From assembly GCA_029204225.1 (NCBI GenBank), contig CM055100.1, positions 2,718,451 through 2,782,450 of the forward strand: a DNA stretch of 64,000 bases, written 5' to 3'. The translations under genes and the position numbers were made by a program. Under the pieces are notes generated by a model. It saw nothing but the letters and a program-made list of their open reading frames with translations. It made no database searches and was not told where the DNA came from. This document shows positions 51,822-61,121 of the stretch, piece after piece. The first letter of the stretch is position 1; the number at the start of each line of letters is the position of its first letter. The stretch comes from Diphasiastrum complanatum. Lineage: Eukaryota; Streptophyta; Lycopodiopsida; Lycopodiales; Lycopodiaceae.

Positions 51822-52463
51822 TTAATTTAGTACTACTACATCATCCTTTGCACCATCATCAATAAAGGGAGGCTGAAGCCTTGCCTTAGCCAGTATACTC
51901 AGGATGATTTCTTGTCTGAATCTGTACATCTAACTTGATGTGTACTCAAGAAGTGTAAATTGCAAGATAGAACATTTATGTATTAGTAATGGCTAAAAAC
52001 ATAAACAAAATAAAAAACTAATCATGATTCCAAAAATAAGAATAAACATAATTTATTACCTTAGAAATATCAACATCTTCCTGAAGGTTGAACCACTAAA
52101 AAAATAACTTGACATTGTATAACGTGTACCACCCAGAGCTGAATGAATCATTTTGCTGTGGTGATTGCAAAATAATTCAGCACAAAAGAAATCAATTATG
52201 AAACAGAATGAATTAGAATGAAATAATTACATTAGAATACTGATTTCAACATGCTATTAAGAAAGACAAAGTTTATCTCCAAACTCACGATCTCCCAGTC
52301 CACGGAATGGGGAACATCTGTAGAAATATATTTTCTTAAATATGGCAGATATATATCTACATCCTTATGCGTACTTTTCGCCGAATTCATCTTGACACAA
52401 AAACCTTTGATACTATTATTTACAGATCTCTTAATAGAGATCACGTTTAAACTCCAGTGGTCA
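51822..52463 (-). pseudogene. Element gene2, copy B, exons 2-4: Ulp1/C48-like protease domain
   Basis: Exon 2 (52463-52241) begins after ...TTTGTAG with DHWSLNVIS, carrying the catalytic His of C48 peptidases. 'CVKMNSAKSTHKDVDIYLPY' follows, where the usual catalytic Asp is Asn. Exon 3 (52155-52060) has 'QNDSFSSGWYTLYN': the oxyanion-hole Gln and Gly are kept but the nucleophile Cys is Ser (TCT); copy A has Cys (TGC) here. A TAG follows 'KLFF'. Exon 4 (about 51960-51822) ends in 'RFRQEIILSILAK' and an acidic tail; its acceptor reads GCAA instead of GCAG. The exon 1/2 join across the nested retrotransposon is in phase and rebuilds the strand preceding His-Trp. Confidence 0.75.
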
Positions 52464-52544
52464 CTACAAAATAAGATTGAAAGTACTTTTGCGGCAATTT
52501 TGAGATCTATTTAAATTGAAAATGTCAATGTTAATGCATAAAAC

Positions 52545-53364
52545 TGTTGATTTCACACGTGTGGATTGTCCACATGTACTTGTGATCTCCTGAGGTGTGT
52601 AGATGCACCAAGATCAAGACTAGATTCAGATTCAAGATCAATCTTAGATCCTATGACAATAACACACTACTACATGCATTTAATCACTTCCAACTCTCAC
52701 TCACACGTGTGGGAAGTGTTAGAAAAGTAATCCAAGTAAAAACAAGCTGCTCTCCTCGGGTAGAGAGAGAAAATCATCAATAGCTCTCGAGTAGAGAGAG
52801 AAAGCTAGAAAATCACTTACACTCAAAATTCACTCAACCTCGAAATCAATAAGATCCAAATGAGGAGTACAATGATACTAGTAGATCCATGAGCTACTAC
52901 TATGCTTAACTATGATTGGACCACACTTTGCCACCTCTTAATCCTATTGGACCATTGATCTATGCACCTCTAAATTCTATTGGACCATTTTCAAGCAAAC
53001 CTCAAATTCTTTTGGACCACTCATGGTTCCACCTCTAAATCCTATTGGACCTCTTAAACTTCATCAAACAAAAGTATTACACTTGTCTACACTCTAATTG
53101 GCACAAGTTTGGCCTCCTACTCTATTTTGGCTCAATAGTGGCATTACAAGTGGAAATGGATAATTTGCCATCTATGCCAAATTTGACCCTATCAACATCC
53201 TACACCTAAATGCTTGACTATGAAATTCTATGAGACCCCTATATCAAACATTTTTATTTACTTTACAATTCTCCACACGTGGGAACATCCTCCACACATG
53301 TGAGATTCACTTACAAACTTCTATCATAAAAAATACTAAGCTAGATTTTTGCCAATTTCTCACA
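52545..53364 (-). repeat. LTR (3' LTR on the coding strand)
   Basis: 820 bp, TG...CA ends. It contains five spaced copies of a TATTGGACC/ATTGGACC motif (about 52913, 52943, 52979, 53012, 53043), which read as GGTCCAAT on the coding strand, and a CACACGTGTG palindrome near its end. Confidence 0.95.
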
Positions 53365-53895
53365 CTCTCCTTAAAAAATAACTTGGAAAGGTACTAGATC
53401 ACTTGAGAAGTTTGTAGATCTTTTTGAGTGGATCATTTGGTATGCATAAGAAGTGAAGATCAGCCAAAGGATCCATCATAGCAGCACCCTCACTATATCC
53501 ATGATAAGATCTCTTTGGTAGAGATCTCGTGCCAATGCCTTTGAAGAGTGCTCCACCAATATGCCACTATGATCATGGGCTTCCTCCATGCTTGATGATG
53601 ATCTTTGCTTTGAAAGTTCCACTTGCATGATGGATGCACCATAAATAGAGAAATCTGAGGCTTCCAAGCTTCATAAGGATCATGGAGATCAAGATCATAA
53701 GATGTGAAACAATGATGATTATCAAGATTATGCTTTCTAGTTTGACTAGTCCACATACAATGAACTATATCCATGATGGATATAATCTTGATATCAAAGA
53801 CTATCTTGATCTTTTTTAGGCTAGTTACTCTCTCAAGGATGTAAGTGTCCACTTTGGATGCTTCACTTAATCTCAAGAGGAGTTTACAATTTGCC

Positions 53896-56130
53896 TCAAA
53901 CATGATTTTCAAAAAAGTGAGTACCAAGCTCAATCTTGTTCTTACTAGAACCAAGAGCATACTTTTGACAATACAATATCTTGCTTTCAAAAAGTATTGG
54001 AAACATATCTAAGTCAATAACGACAAGAAACATGTCCATACCATAAGCATAATACAAAGCTAGTATAGCTTTTCTTGAACTTTGAGATCCAAAAAATTCA
54101 ATGAAGCAAGATAGCATTTCAAGCAAAGGAAGAGAAGCATATATGAATGTGTTGTAGTAGATACAACATGAAAGATGCCCTTCTTTGCCATGTAAGGTGA
54201 GCCATGAAGACTCGGCCATGCATCTTGAAAATCTTCTTGAAATTATATGAAGAAGAAACTCCTTCTCACACCTTGGACCCATCATAACTTGAATACCTTC
54301 AAAAAAGATAACTTGTGATGCTTCTTGAGAAGCCTTGATCTCGGCCACTTCCAGGATTGAATCTTCATGCAACATGACATCTCTGTTCACAATCACTTTT
54401 GAAATAGAGAGTGCAAAGACACTAAAGGCCTTCTTGATGGATGAGTATCCAATCATGATCCATGAGCTTGGATCATCCTTCCTCCTTGTTTCCAAGGGAA
54501 TATGTGCAAAGCAAGCACTACCAAGTTCACTAAGGTGATCAACCTTAGGCTTCATCTTGAATAAAAATTCATATGGTGCTATTCCTTCAAGAGCTCCAAT
54601 ACACCTCAAAGCTTTGATCTTCAACGAGAATTTCTTCTCAACATATGCTTTGAATAATAAGGAATAATCATACACCATAATACTTAAAGAGAGAAGATAT
54701 GTGCATCTTGTGTGATCATCCTCCTTTGAAATATTGGACATATAAGAAACATCAAGAGAGTTTGCACTCTCACTTGGATCCAATTTGTAGATGCCTTCAA
54801 ATCTTGATCCATATGCAAGGATCTCACCATCCTTCTTGATTACACAATTGTCAATATTGAAATTGACATCAAAGCAACTATTAAGAAGTTGGCCAACACT
54901 TAAGATGTTCTTTGTAAGCTTTGGGACAAAAAGAACATTGTTGAGAAAGAGATCTTTGAAAGATGCAAGCTTCAAGGGAATAATCCCTTCTCCTTCAATA
55001 TTGCACTCATGCTTACTTGCAATGTATATGGTCTTCTTGACTCCATCATAAGGCATAATAGATGAAAAAAAGTGCTTGGAGCCACACATATGTGAAGATG
55101 CTCCACTATCAATATACCATGAATCATCATTGTTGAAGGTGGGAGAGGAGAAGCTTGATGCCATAAGAGAGCCTTCTCCATCACTTGCAATATAGTCTTC
55201 TTTCTCATTGGTGATGTTGGCTTGATTGAGTTGATTCTTCTTCTTGAAGCAATTGGTGGCATAATGGCCTTTCTTGCCACAATAAAAGCACTTGATCTTC
55301 TTCTTCTTGAGATTTGAAGTAGAAGCATGAGAGGTATCATCCTCCTCTCCATCTTGGTCTTTAGCTTTGTCATTAGAGAAGTGATGATGTTGCTTCTTAC
55401 TCCTCTCTTTGTGCTTGGCAAATAGAACTTTGTCATCATCATGATTGAGTGATAGCTTGTCCATCCTCAAGAGTTTGTACTCTTGTCTTGATTCTTCATA
55501 AATAAGCACACTTTGAAGGGCCTCCAAACTTGGTAGCTCCTCCTTAATGGCATAGGATTGGACAAGGTTGTCATATTCATCTCTCAAGCCATTGAGAATG
55601 ACTTGGACTAGCTCACTTTGATTGATTGAGTCACCAATACATGCAAGCTCCCTATTAATATGCTTGACTCTCAAAACATAATTACATGCACTCTCATCAC
55701 TCTTTTGACTACTTTGGAAGATTTGATTTCTAAGAGTGAGGAGCCTAGAGGTCTTCTTAGCCTCATAGATGGACTTGAGACAATCCGATGCTTCCTTGGA
55801 AGTAGAACAGTCACCAAACTCCCTCAATATCTCATTAGAGACATTCATCTTAATGTAGTGGAGAGCCATCATAGCTCTCTTCTTGTATTTTTGTACTTCT
55901 TGAAGGACTTGAGGATCCTCCTCAGTCCCAAGTACAATGTCCATCACATCTTGGAGTATCAAGATGGACTCCATCCTCAACTTCCATATTGAATAATTGG
56001 AAGTATACAATCTCTCACTTGGTTGCAACAAGTATGAACTCATTGAAGTCATGTAAAGTGGAGATAAATAAAAGTGATGAACCAAAAATGTTGCTTCTCT
56101 CTCACTATAGGATCCAATAATGGTGTGCAA
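53896..56130 (-). CDS. copia gag-protease polyprotein with deleted integrase, 744 codons
   Basis: An unbroken frame. Residues 40-230 are the UBN2-type gag (LYTSNYSIWKLRMESILILQ, 'YKKRAMMALHYIKMNVSNE'). The zinc knuckle CFYCGKKGHYATNC is at 281-294 and the aspartic protease motif WYIDSGASSHM at about 338-348. Pre-integrase and integrase blocks follow, but a deletion removes the segment between the first and third catalytic positions ('KIKALRCIGALEGIAPYEFL'), so integrase should be dead. No RT motif occurs. Gag and protease look usable: Gag would form particles and the protease would mature it. This matches the gag-only non-autonomous elements known from plants. Related gag sequences occur in the elements at 19.4, 24.2 and 39.3 kb. 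Confidence 0.8.
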   Translation of the reverse strand: MHTIIGSYSEREATFLVHHFYLSPLYMTSMSSYLLQPSERLYTSNYSIWKLRMESILILQDVMDIVLGTEEDPQVLQEVQKYKKRAMMALHYIKMNVSNEILREFGDCSTSKEASDCLKSIYEAKKTSRLLTLRNQIFQSSQKSDESACNYVLRVKHINRELACIGDSINQSELVQVILNGLRDEYDNLVQSYAIKEELPSLEALQSVLIYEESRQEYKLLRMDKLSLNHDDDKVLFAKHKERSKKQHHHFSNDKAKDQDGEEDDTSHASTSNLKKKKIKCFYCGKKGHYATNCFKKKNQLNQANITNEKEDYIASDGEGSLMASSFSSPTFNNDDSWYIDSGASSHMCGSKHFFSSIMPYDGVKKTIYIASKHECNIEGEGIIPLKLASFKDLFLNNVLFVPKLTKNILSVGQLLNSCFDVNFNIDNCVIKKDGEILAYGSRFEGIYKLDPSESANSLDVSYMSNISKEDDHTRCTYLLSLSIMVYDYSLLFKAYVEKKFSLKIKALRCIGALEGIAPYEFLFKMKPKVDHLSELGSACFAHIPLETRRKDDPSSWIMIGYSSIKKAFSVFALSISKVIVNRDVMLHEDSILEVAEIKASQEASQVIFFEGIQVMMGPRCEKEFLLHIISRRFSRCMAESSWLTLHGKEGHLSCCIYYNTFIYASLPLLEMLSCFIEFFGSQSSRKAILALYYAYGMDMFLVVIDLDMFPILFESKILYCQKYALGSSKNKIELGTHFFENHV

Positions 56131-56776
56131 GATCTTGCAACAAACTGTGAGATGATTCTCACTAGCTATCTCAATCTCTCCAAACCTAGAACTACTTCAC
56201 ATCAAATGATGGAGTATGGGCAAAGTTAGGATCAAACACTCTTAGCACATGTGAAATACACTAAGAAACCAAATTTGACTCAAATACAATGATATTGCAC
56301 GAAACAAAATGGCTAAGATCTCAAAACAGTGCCTACATATAGATGAGATTGGTAAGCATTCAACTGTGATTTTGGATCAAACAGGCAATCTCTTGACCAA
56401 ACCAAATGTGTCCACCCAGGTCTAGGTGCCCTACCTAACCCTCTTCAAAAGCTTATAACTTTTGATTGGCTCAACCAAATGGAATGAAACTGATTGCATC
56501 AAAAAGTAGATAAAAATAGCTTCAAAACAAGCTATTTAGCAAGAGGTTTGGATCAACCATGAAAGAGAACTCCCAAACTGAAATAGGATGTTCCTCACAC
56601 ATGTCTGAGCACCTAATTCCGTAAAGTACCAGGTCAGACCCAATCAATGCCCTAATGATCTCTTTTGATCCAAAATTGGACAAGATAGCTAGGAAAATGG
56701 ATCTTGACAATTTATAGCTGAAGATTGATGAATAGTTTTCACTCAAATGGATCGAAGTGCATGGTAACCTTAGGTA

Positions 56777-56789
56777 GGCTCTGATACCA
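56777..56789 (-). promoter_or_regulatory. Primer binding site, initiator Met tRNA
   Basis: The coding strand reads TGGTATCAGAGCC directly after the 5' LTR, complementary to the 3' end of plant initiator Met tRNA. It primes minus-strand cDNA synthesis. Confidence 0.9.
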
Positions 56790-57606
56790 TGTTGATTTCA
56801 CACGTGTGGATTGTCCACAACACGTATTTGTGATCTCCTAATGTGTGTAGATGCACCAAGATCAAGACTAGATTCAGATTCAAAATCAATCTTAGATCCT
56901 ATGGCAAAAACACACTACTACGTGCATTTAATCACTTGCAACTCTCACTCACACGTGTGGGAAGTGTTCCAAAAGTAATCTAAGTCAAGTTGCTCTCCTC
57001 GGGTAGAGAGAGAAAATCATCAATAGCTCTCGGGTAGAGAGAGAAAGCTAGAAAATCATTTACACTCAAAATCCACTCAATCTCAAAATCAATTAGATCC
57101 AAATGAGGAGTACAATGATACTAGTAGATCCATGAGCTACCACTATGCTTAACTATGATTGGACCACACTTTGCCACCTCTTAATCCTATTGGACCATTG
57201 AACCATGCACCTCTAAATTCTATTGGACCATTTTCAAGCAAACCTCAAATTCTATTGGACCACTCATGGTTCCACCTTTAAATCCTATTGGACCTCTTAA
57301 ACTTCATAAAAAAAAGCATTACACTTGTCTACACTCTAATTGGCACGAGTTTGGCCTCCTACTCTATTTTGGCTCAATAGTGGCATTACAAGTGGAAATG
57401 GATAATTTGCCATCTATTCCGAATTTGACCCTATCAACATCCTACACCTAAATGCTTGACTATGAAATTCTATGAGACCCCTATATCAAACTTTTTGATT
57501 TACTTTACAATTCTCCACATGTGAGAACATCCTCCACAAATGTGAGATTCACTTACAAACTTCTATCATAAAGAATGCCAAAATAGGTTTTTGCCAATTT
57601 CTCACA
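56790..57606 (-). repeat. LTR (5' LTR on the coding strand)
   Basis: 817 bp, colinear with the left LTR including the repeated GGTCCAAT-type motifs and the CACACGTGTG palindrome. On the coding strand this copy would drive transcription of the gag frame. Confidence 0.95.
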
Positions 57607-57637
57607 AAAACAGGAAGAATCACTTAATATATCTTAC

Positions 57638-58644
57638 TTGGTATGATAAGGAATGACCAGATACTTTGTTGCTGGTGTGAAACCACTTGTCAGACACTGT
57701 GACAATGTGTCATTATTTTCCTGGAAGGCCTGGAGCAGAAAGTTACTCAGCACCAGCAACTTGTTTGATGAATCTCTTGCAATGTCAAATTGCAAGAGTG
57801 TCAGTCCGGACTCTATCACATGATCACTGATAGAAGTCTGTCTGTCTTTGAGATCCAAGCAATCTAAAACTCTAAAATTAATACTAAAATCAAGTTCATC
57901 TAGTCTAAAACAAAAAGGAGTACCAATTTTATCTATAGCATCCGATATGTGTTTCTCAAATCTAAGATACTCTATATATGTATAAAAAATTGGAGGAGGA
58001 GGAGGAGGAGGAGGTGGATGTGTAGTATCTATAGGAATTAAAGTGGTATCCAAAACAACTATAGCTATATTTAAAGCATTATCAACAACAACGTTATGTA
58101 CAATTGATTCCGGGTTAGGTTTCACAGAATCTGTGGTGTCTACGATCTTTGCTTTGTTTGGAGCTCTCTTGGGGGCACTCTGCTTCCTAGGACGCTTCGT
58201 AGGAAGATCAGTCCTATCTACAGGTGTTGGCCTGGGAGCAGAAGGCTGAGATACGTGCAACCTACAGAACCTATCCCTCATTCTCATCAGGAGCTGAAAA
58301 TCCTTGGGCATTATTGTGACTCTCTTGGAATGAATGGTAAGCAAGAATGAATCTTAAAAAAAAAGACTAAGGTAATCTTCAGCAACCTCCTGAAGGCACT
58401 GAAGAGCACTGGGTGTAAATCTGACCAGCTGTCGAAGATCATTTCTTGTTATGTTTTGGACAGCACGGTAGAATGGAGCCCTTGGGATCAACAATGTAGT
58501 TGATCTCTGGTACTTGCGTATCTCAGAGAGCCACCTGCTGCGGTTGCGTGTCCTATGTCTAGCAGGAGGGGTAATGGCCACCGTAGGGACTGAGGATGAG
58601 CCAAGAGAGAAGAAGTCCCTCCTGGTCTGCTTTCTCCTATCCAT
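57638..58644 (-). pseudogene. Element gene2, copy B, exon 1: histone H3-fold domain plus linker
   Basis: ATG at 58644 starts MDRRKQTRRDFF, which parallels the H3 tail around Lys4. Residues 30-124 align with the whole H3 core: HRTRNRSRWLSEIRKYQRST (alphaN), LLI..PFYRAV (alpha1), SALQCLQEVAEDYL (alpha2), and TIHSKRVTIMPKDFQL (alpha3 region). A TAA at 58354-58356 replaces the residue matching H3 Glu105, after which the same frame continues without a shift. H3 His113, Arg116 and Asp123 equivalents are kept, Cys110 is Leu, and loop 1 is one residue longer. A basic Pro/Lys/Arg linker, a 9-Pro run and helical segments follow, up to 'KYLVIPYHT' at a GTAAGA donor. Ordinary H3 is about 136 residues; here the tail of the protein becomes a Ulp1-like protease. 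Confidence 0.85.
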
Positions 58645-59473
58645 GGATGTGTACTATGCAATAGCGAACTTGCGCGCGACGGGGAGGATGAGAACAGAAG
58701 GTTGACAAAAATCTCATAGAGGACCGATATGTACGGAAGGAACGTACGGTATATCGGACCTATGCGAGCTGAATATAACAGAAAGATATTAGTTTTAAAG
58801 AAACGTGCACAAGTGCGATACAAGGGGACACGCAGGTAGGTGTATTGGACCTGTGCGCATAAAAGACAGTAGGTGGAAATTCGAGTGTGAAGGACGCGCA
58901 CAAGTGCGATATGCGGAGCAAAAAAAAAAAGTGAAAAAAATTCATCAAAGTTTGTGATTTTATATCCTGGTTCGCACGTGCGAAAGAATGTCCAATCACA
59001 CATGTGGCAGTTGTACGAACAAATGATAGAGCGACATGTGTCACACTGTCACTTTACACATGTGGGATTTGTACGAGCAAATGATAGAGCGACACATGTT
59101 TTTGAGCAAACGAATGAACACGCAACACGTGTCCAGTTGTCACTTCACATGTGTCTAGGTGTCACCTCACACGTGCCAGTAGCTATAGTCGAATCGAAAG
59201 TAGACATGTGTCCATTGACTGTTGACTGCACGTGCAAAAATTTAGTATAAATGGCACGAAAACCGATTAGTTTTTTACCTTTTTTCGTTATCAAAATTTG
59301 CGGCATATCTTGTGTGCACGCTTTGTTGACCATTTGCACTCAACGACACCTACTTGCGCTCAAGTGCGATATTTGATATCTCGAGCCGTACATATCTCTC
59401 TTGTGCGCCATCTTGATAGTTAGTTTTCTTTCTCGTCTCCCTCGCGCACAAGTGCAATATTCACTTTATTTCG
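58645..59473. promoter_or_regulatory. Divergent promoter between element genes 2 and 3
   Basis: Four same-direction copies of GCACAAGTGCGAT-like sequence lie at 58807-58819, 58898-58910, 59358-59372 (GCTCAAGTGCGATAT) and 59446-59460 (GCACAAGTGCAATAT). A tandem pair of about 59-bp units with ACACATGTGG and AATGATAGAGCGACA occupies 58997-59103, and further CACGTG/CACATGTG palindromes follow. A TATAAAT box at 59246-59252 suits gene3 and a minus-strand TATAAA near 58963 suits gene2. The repeats could bind an element-encoded or host factor. Confidence 0.55.
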
Positions 59474-60990
59474 ATGGCCTCTTCCTCAGGATCCTCACGA
59501 GATTCAGGCTTGAGTTCATCTCTTAGTGAATTTGGGATTACTGAAAATCTGGACTACTTCCACAGCCTATTCAGGCCATATCTACATGTTTTCAGGACTG
59601 CACAACCGAATTCTGACATTTTTTATCAACTTTATGTTAGATTCAGAGATATACTTAGTAAGAATGTTTTCTCCACAGATTCACTCTAGTACATGCATTT
59701 TACTGATATGGTTCACTTCTTCCCAGCTTTCAGACATAGACTGGATAGAATGTTCACCAAATTGTTTGATCTTTTCAAAAGCAGTTCACTGTGTCCTTAT
59801 TGCAACAAAAAATGTCGATTGGTTGAATATCAGAGTGGTTTCGTACTTTTCCTGTTAGTTCAGATCCCAGATGATGATGAGATTTCTGTTGCTGACCCTC
59901 GCTTTTTATCATCCTCCGTTTGATCAGCTATTAAGGACATCAATCACTTTCTTATCGACACTTCTGATAAGAAAAGTGACTTTATAAATATAAATACTGA
60001 TTCTCTACGGGATTCTTTTATTGGCCAAAATACATCTGCTGATGAATCCAACCCTACAAAGGATTCTAAATGTCTATTCAATTTGCCTGTATATTATATT
60101 AATGACGATGTATATTTTACTACTGCTGATTTATGTAAATTTTTTGACTATCGTGAAGACGAGGTTCTATGTTTATTATCCAGCACAATTTCCGAATTCT
60201 CCGACTTCGTAGATTTTGAAACAGATGATCTTGTTGTTAGTATTGATTTTGATGATGAGGAGGGAATTATGACTGGTGAAGAATGCTTGACTAAGACTTT
60301 ATCAAATATAGCTGAGGATGGGTGAGGCAGACCATCTGATGAAGAATTCACGACATTTCAATCCCAGATGGGCTTCCCTCGCCCATCATTATTGCATTTA
60401 ACGGATGATTTCAGTTCAGTATGTGGTCATTATATTGATCATTCTGATCTGGTTGCTGTTGATGATGAAGAATGTGTAAGTGCTTAAACTTCCTTGCATT
60501 ACGATATTTCTAATCACTGAATGTGTTTTTGCTAACAAATTTTCTATTGCAAGATGCTATCATAATAGATGATTTTGCTATGAGACGAGGTGGTTTCAGA
60601 CAACACACATCGTCTTTCCAGAGGGATAGTGGACTTGGCCACTATCTTAGGCATTTCCTAAAGAATGAGATCTGTATTGCTCATTCCAAGCTGAGCCCAG
60701 ACGGGGAGACTCTTATAATGGCAGTTAAAGCTTTATCATTTTACCTAGGAGGACATAAATTTGTAAAGACAAATAAGATCATTTTTGTCAAAAGATCTTA
60801 TGTTTTGAACATTTTAGGCTTTACTGATAGGAATGTTCCTTTAAGGAGCTCCCATTATTCATTGTATTCCACTTATATTGAGCTTAGTGGAAATAAGGAT
60901 AATGCACATCTATTAGATGCATACGCTAGCAGAGATTTTCTTCACGACAATACTGCCATAGAATCTGACACAAGATCTGATGATGAATAG
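59474..60990 (+). pseudogene. Element gene3, copy B (unknown function, two exons, three in-frame stops)
   Basis: ATG at 59474 starts MASSSGSSRDSGLSSSLSEF. One frame runs to a donor near 60474, interrupted only by TAG (59687), TGA (59921) and TGA (60323), with no frameshift. It has a CPYC...C zinc-ribbon-like segment ('SSLCPYCNKKCRLVEYQSGF'), 'VYYINDDVYFTTADLCKFFD', and strongly acidic stretches ('VSIDFDDEEG'). After an intron of about 80 bp (acceptor TTGCAAG near 60553), exon 2 gives 'IIIDDFAMRRGGF', 'IAHSKLSPDGETLIMAVKAL', 'SYVLNILGFTDRNVPL' and ends in an acidic tail. No family is recognised. All three stops could come from CAG or CGA codons by C-to-T change. It is tail-to-tail with gene4, 131 bp apart. 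Confidence 0.7.
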
Positions 60991-61121
60991 TTGACACTTT
61001 GTATTTTGGTATAATACAGTCAATACATTTACATTGAGTATTTCTCTTTTCTTGTTCAATGAATTTGCAAAGCAAAGAACATGTCATGATTTGATGATAA
61101 TGATGATCTTATACTCAACAA

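Larger units (their letters stand above)
52545..57606 (-). mobile_element. Gag-only Ty1/copia LTR retrotransposon (TR-GAG-like), nested in gene2 intron
   Basis: Two LTRs run TGTTGATTTCACACG...TCTCACA. The 5-bp sequence AAAAC flanks both outer ends (52540-52544 and 57607-57611), a perfect target duplication. The primer site on the coding strand is TGGTATCAGAGCC (56777-56789), next to the right LTR; a purine tract (AAGGAGAG) precedes the left LTR. Only gag, protease and integrase scraps are encoded; RT and RNase H are absent, so it must have moved with enzymes supplied by another element. The LTRs differ at scattered sites, by eye about 5 percent. Removing it restores an intron of about 107 bp. 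Confidence 0.95.

Noticed and set aside
58270-58644. A host CENH3 or H3 gene
   Set aside because: It has a nonsense codon in the core, a long non-histone extension, and lies within the repeat unit; copy A shares the extension.
58488-59003. 171-codon minus-strand frame overlapping the histone exon
   Set aside because: It overlaps the H3 start in another frame and runs through the promoter repeats; the H3 frame has the clear homology.
59474-60990. Stop-codon recoding or RNA editing to explain the three stops in gene3
   Set aside because: Nuclear plant genes are not known to be edited this way, other genes of the element also carry frameshifts, and C-to-T decay explains these stops.
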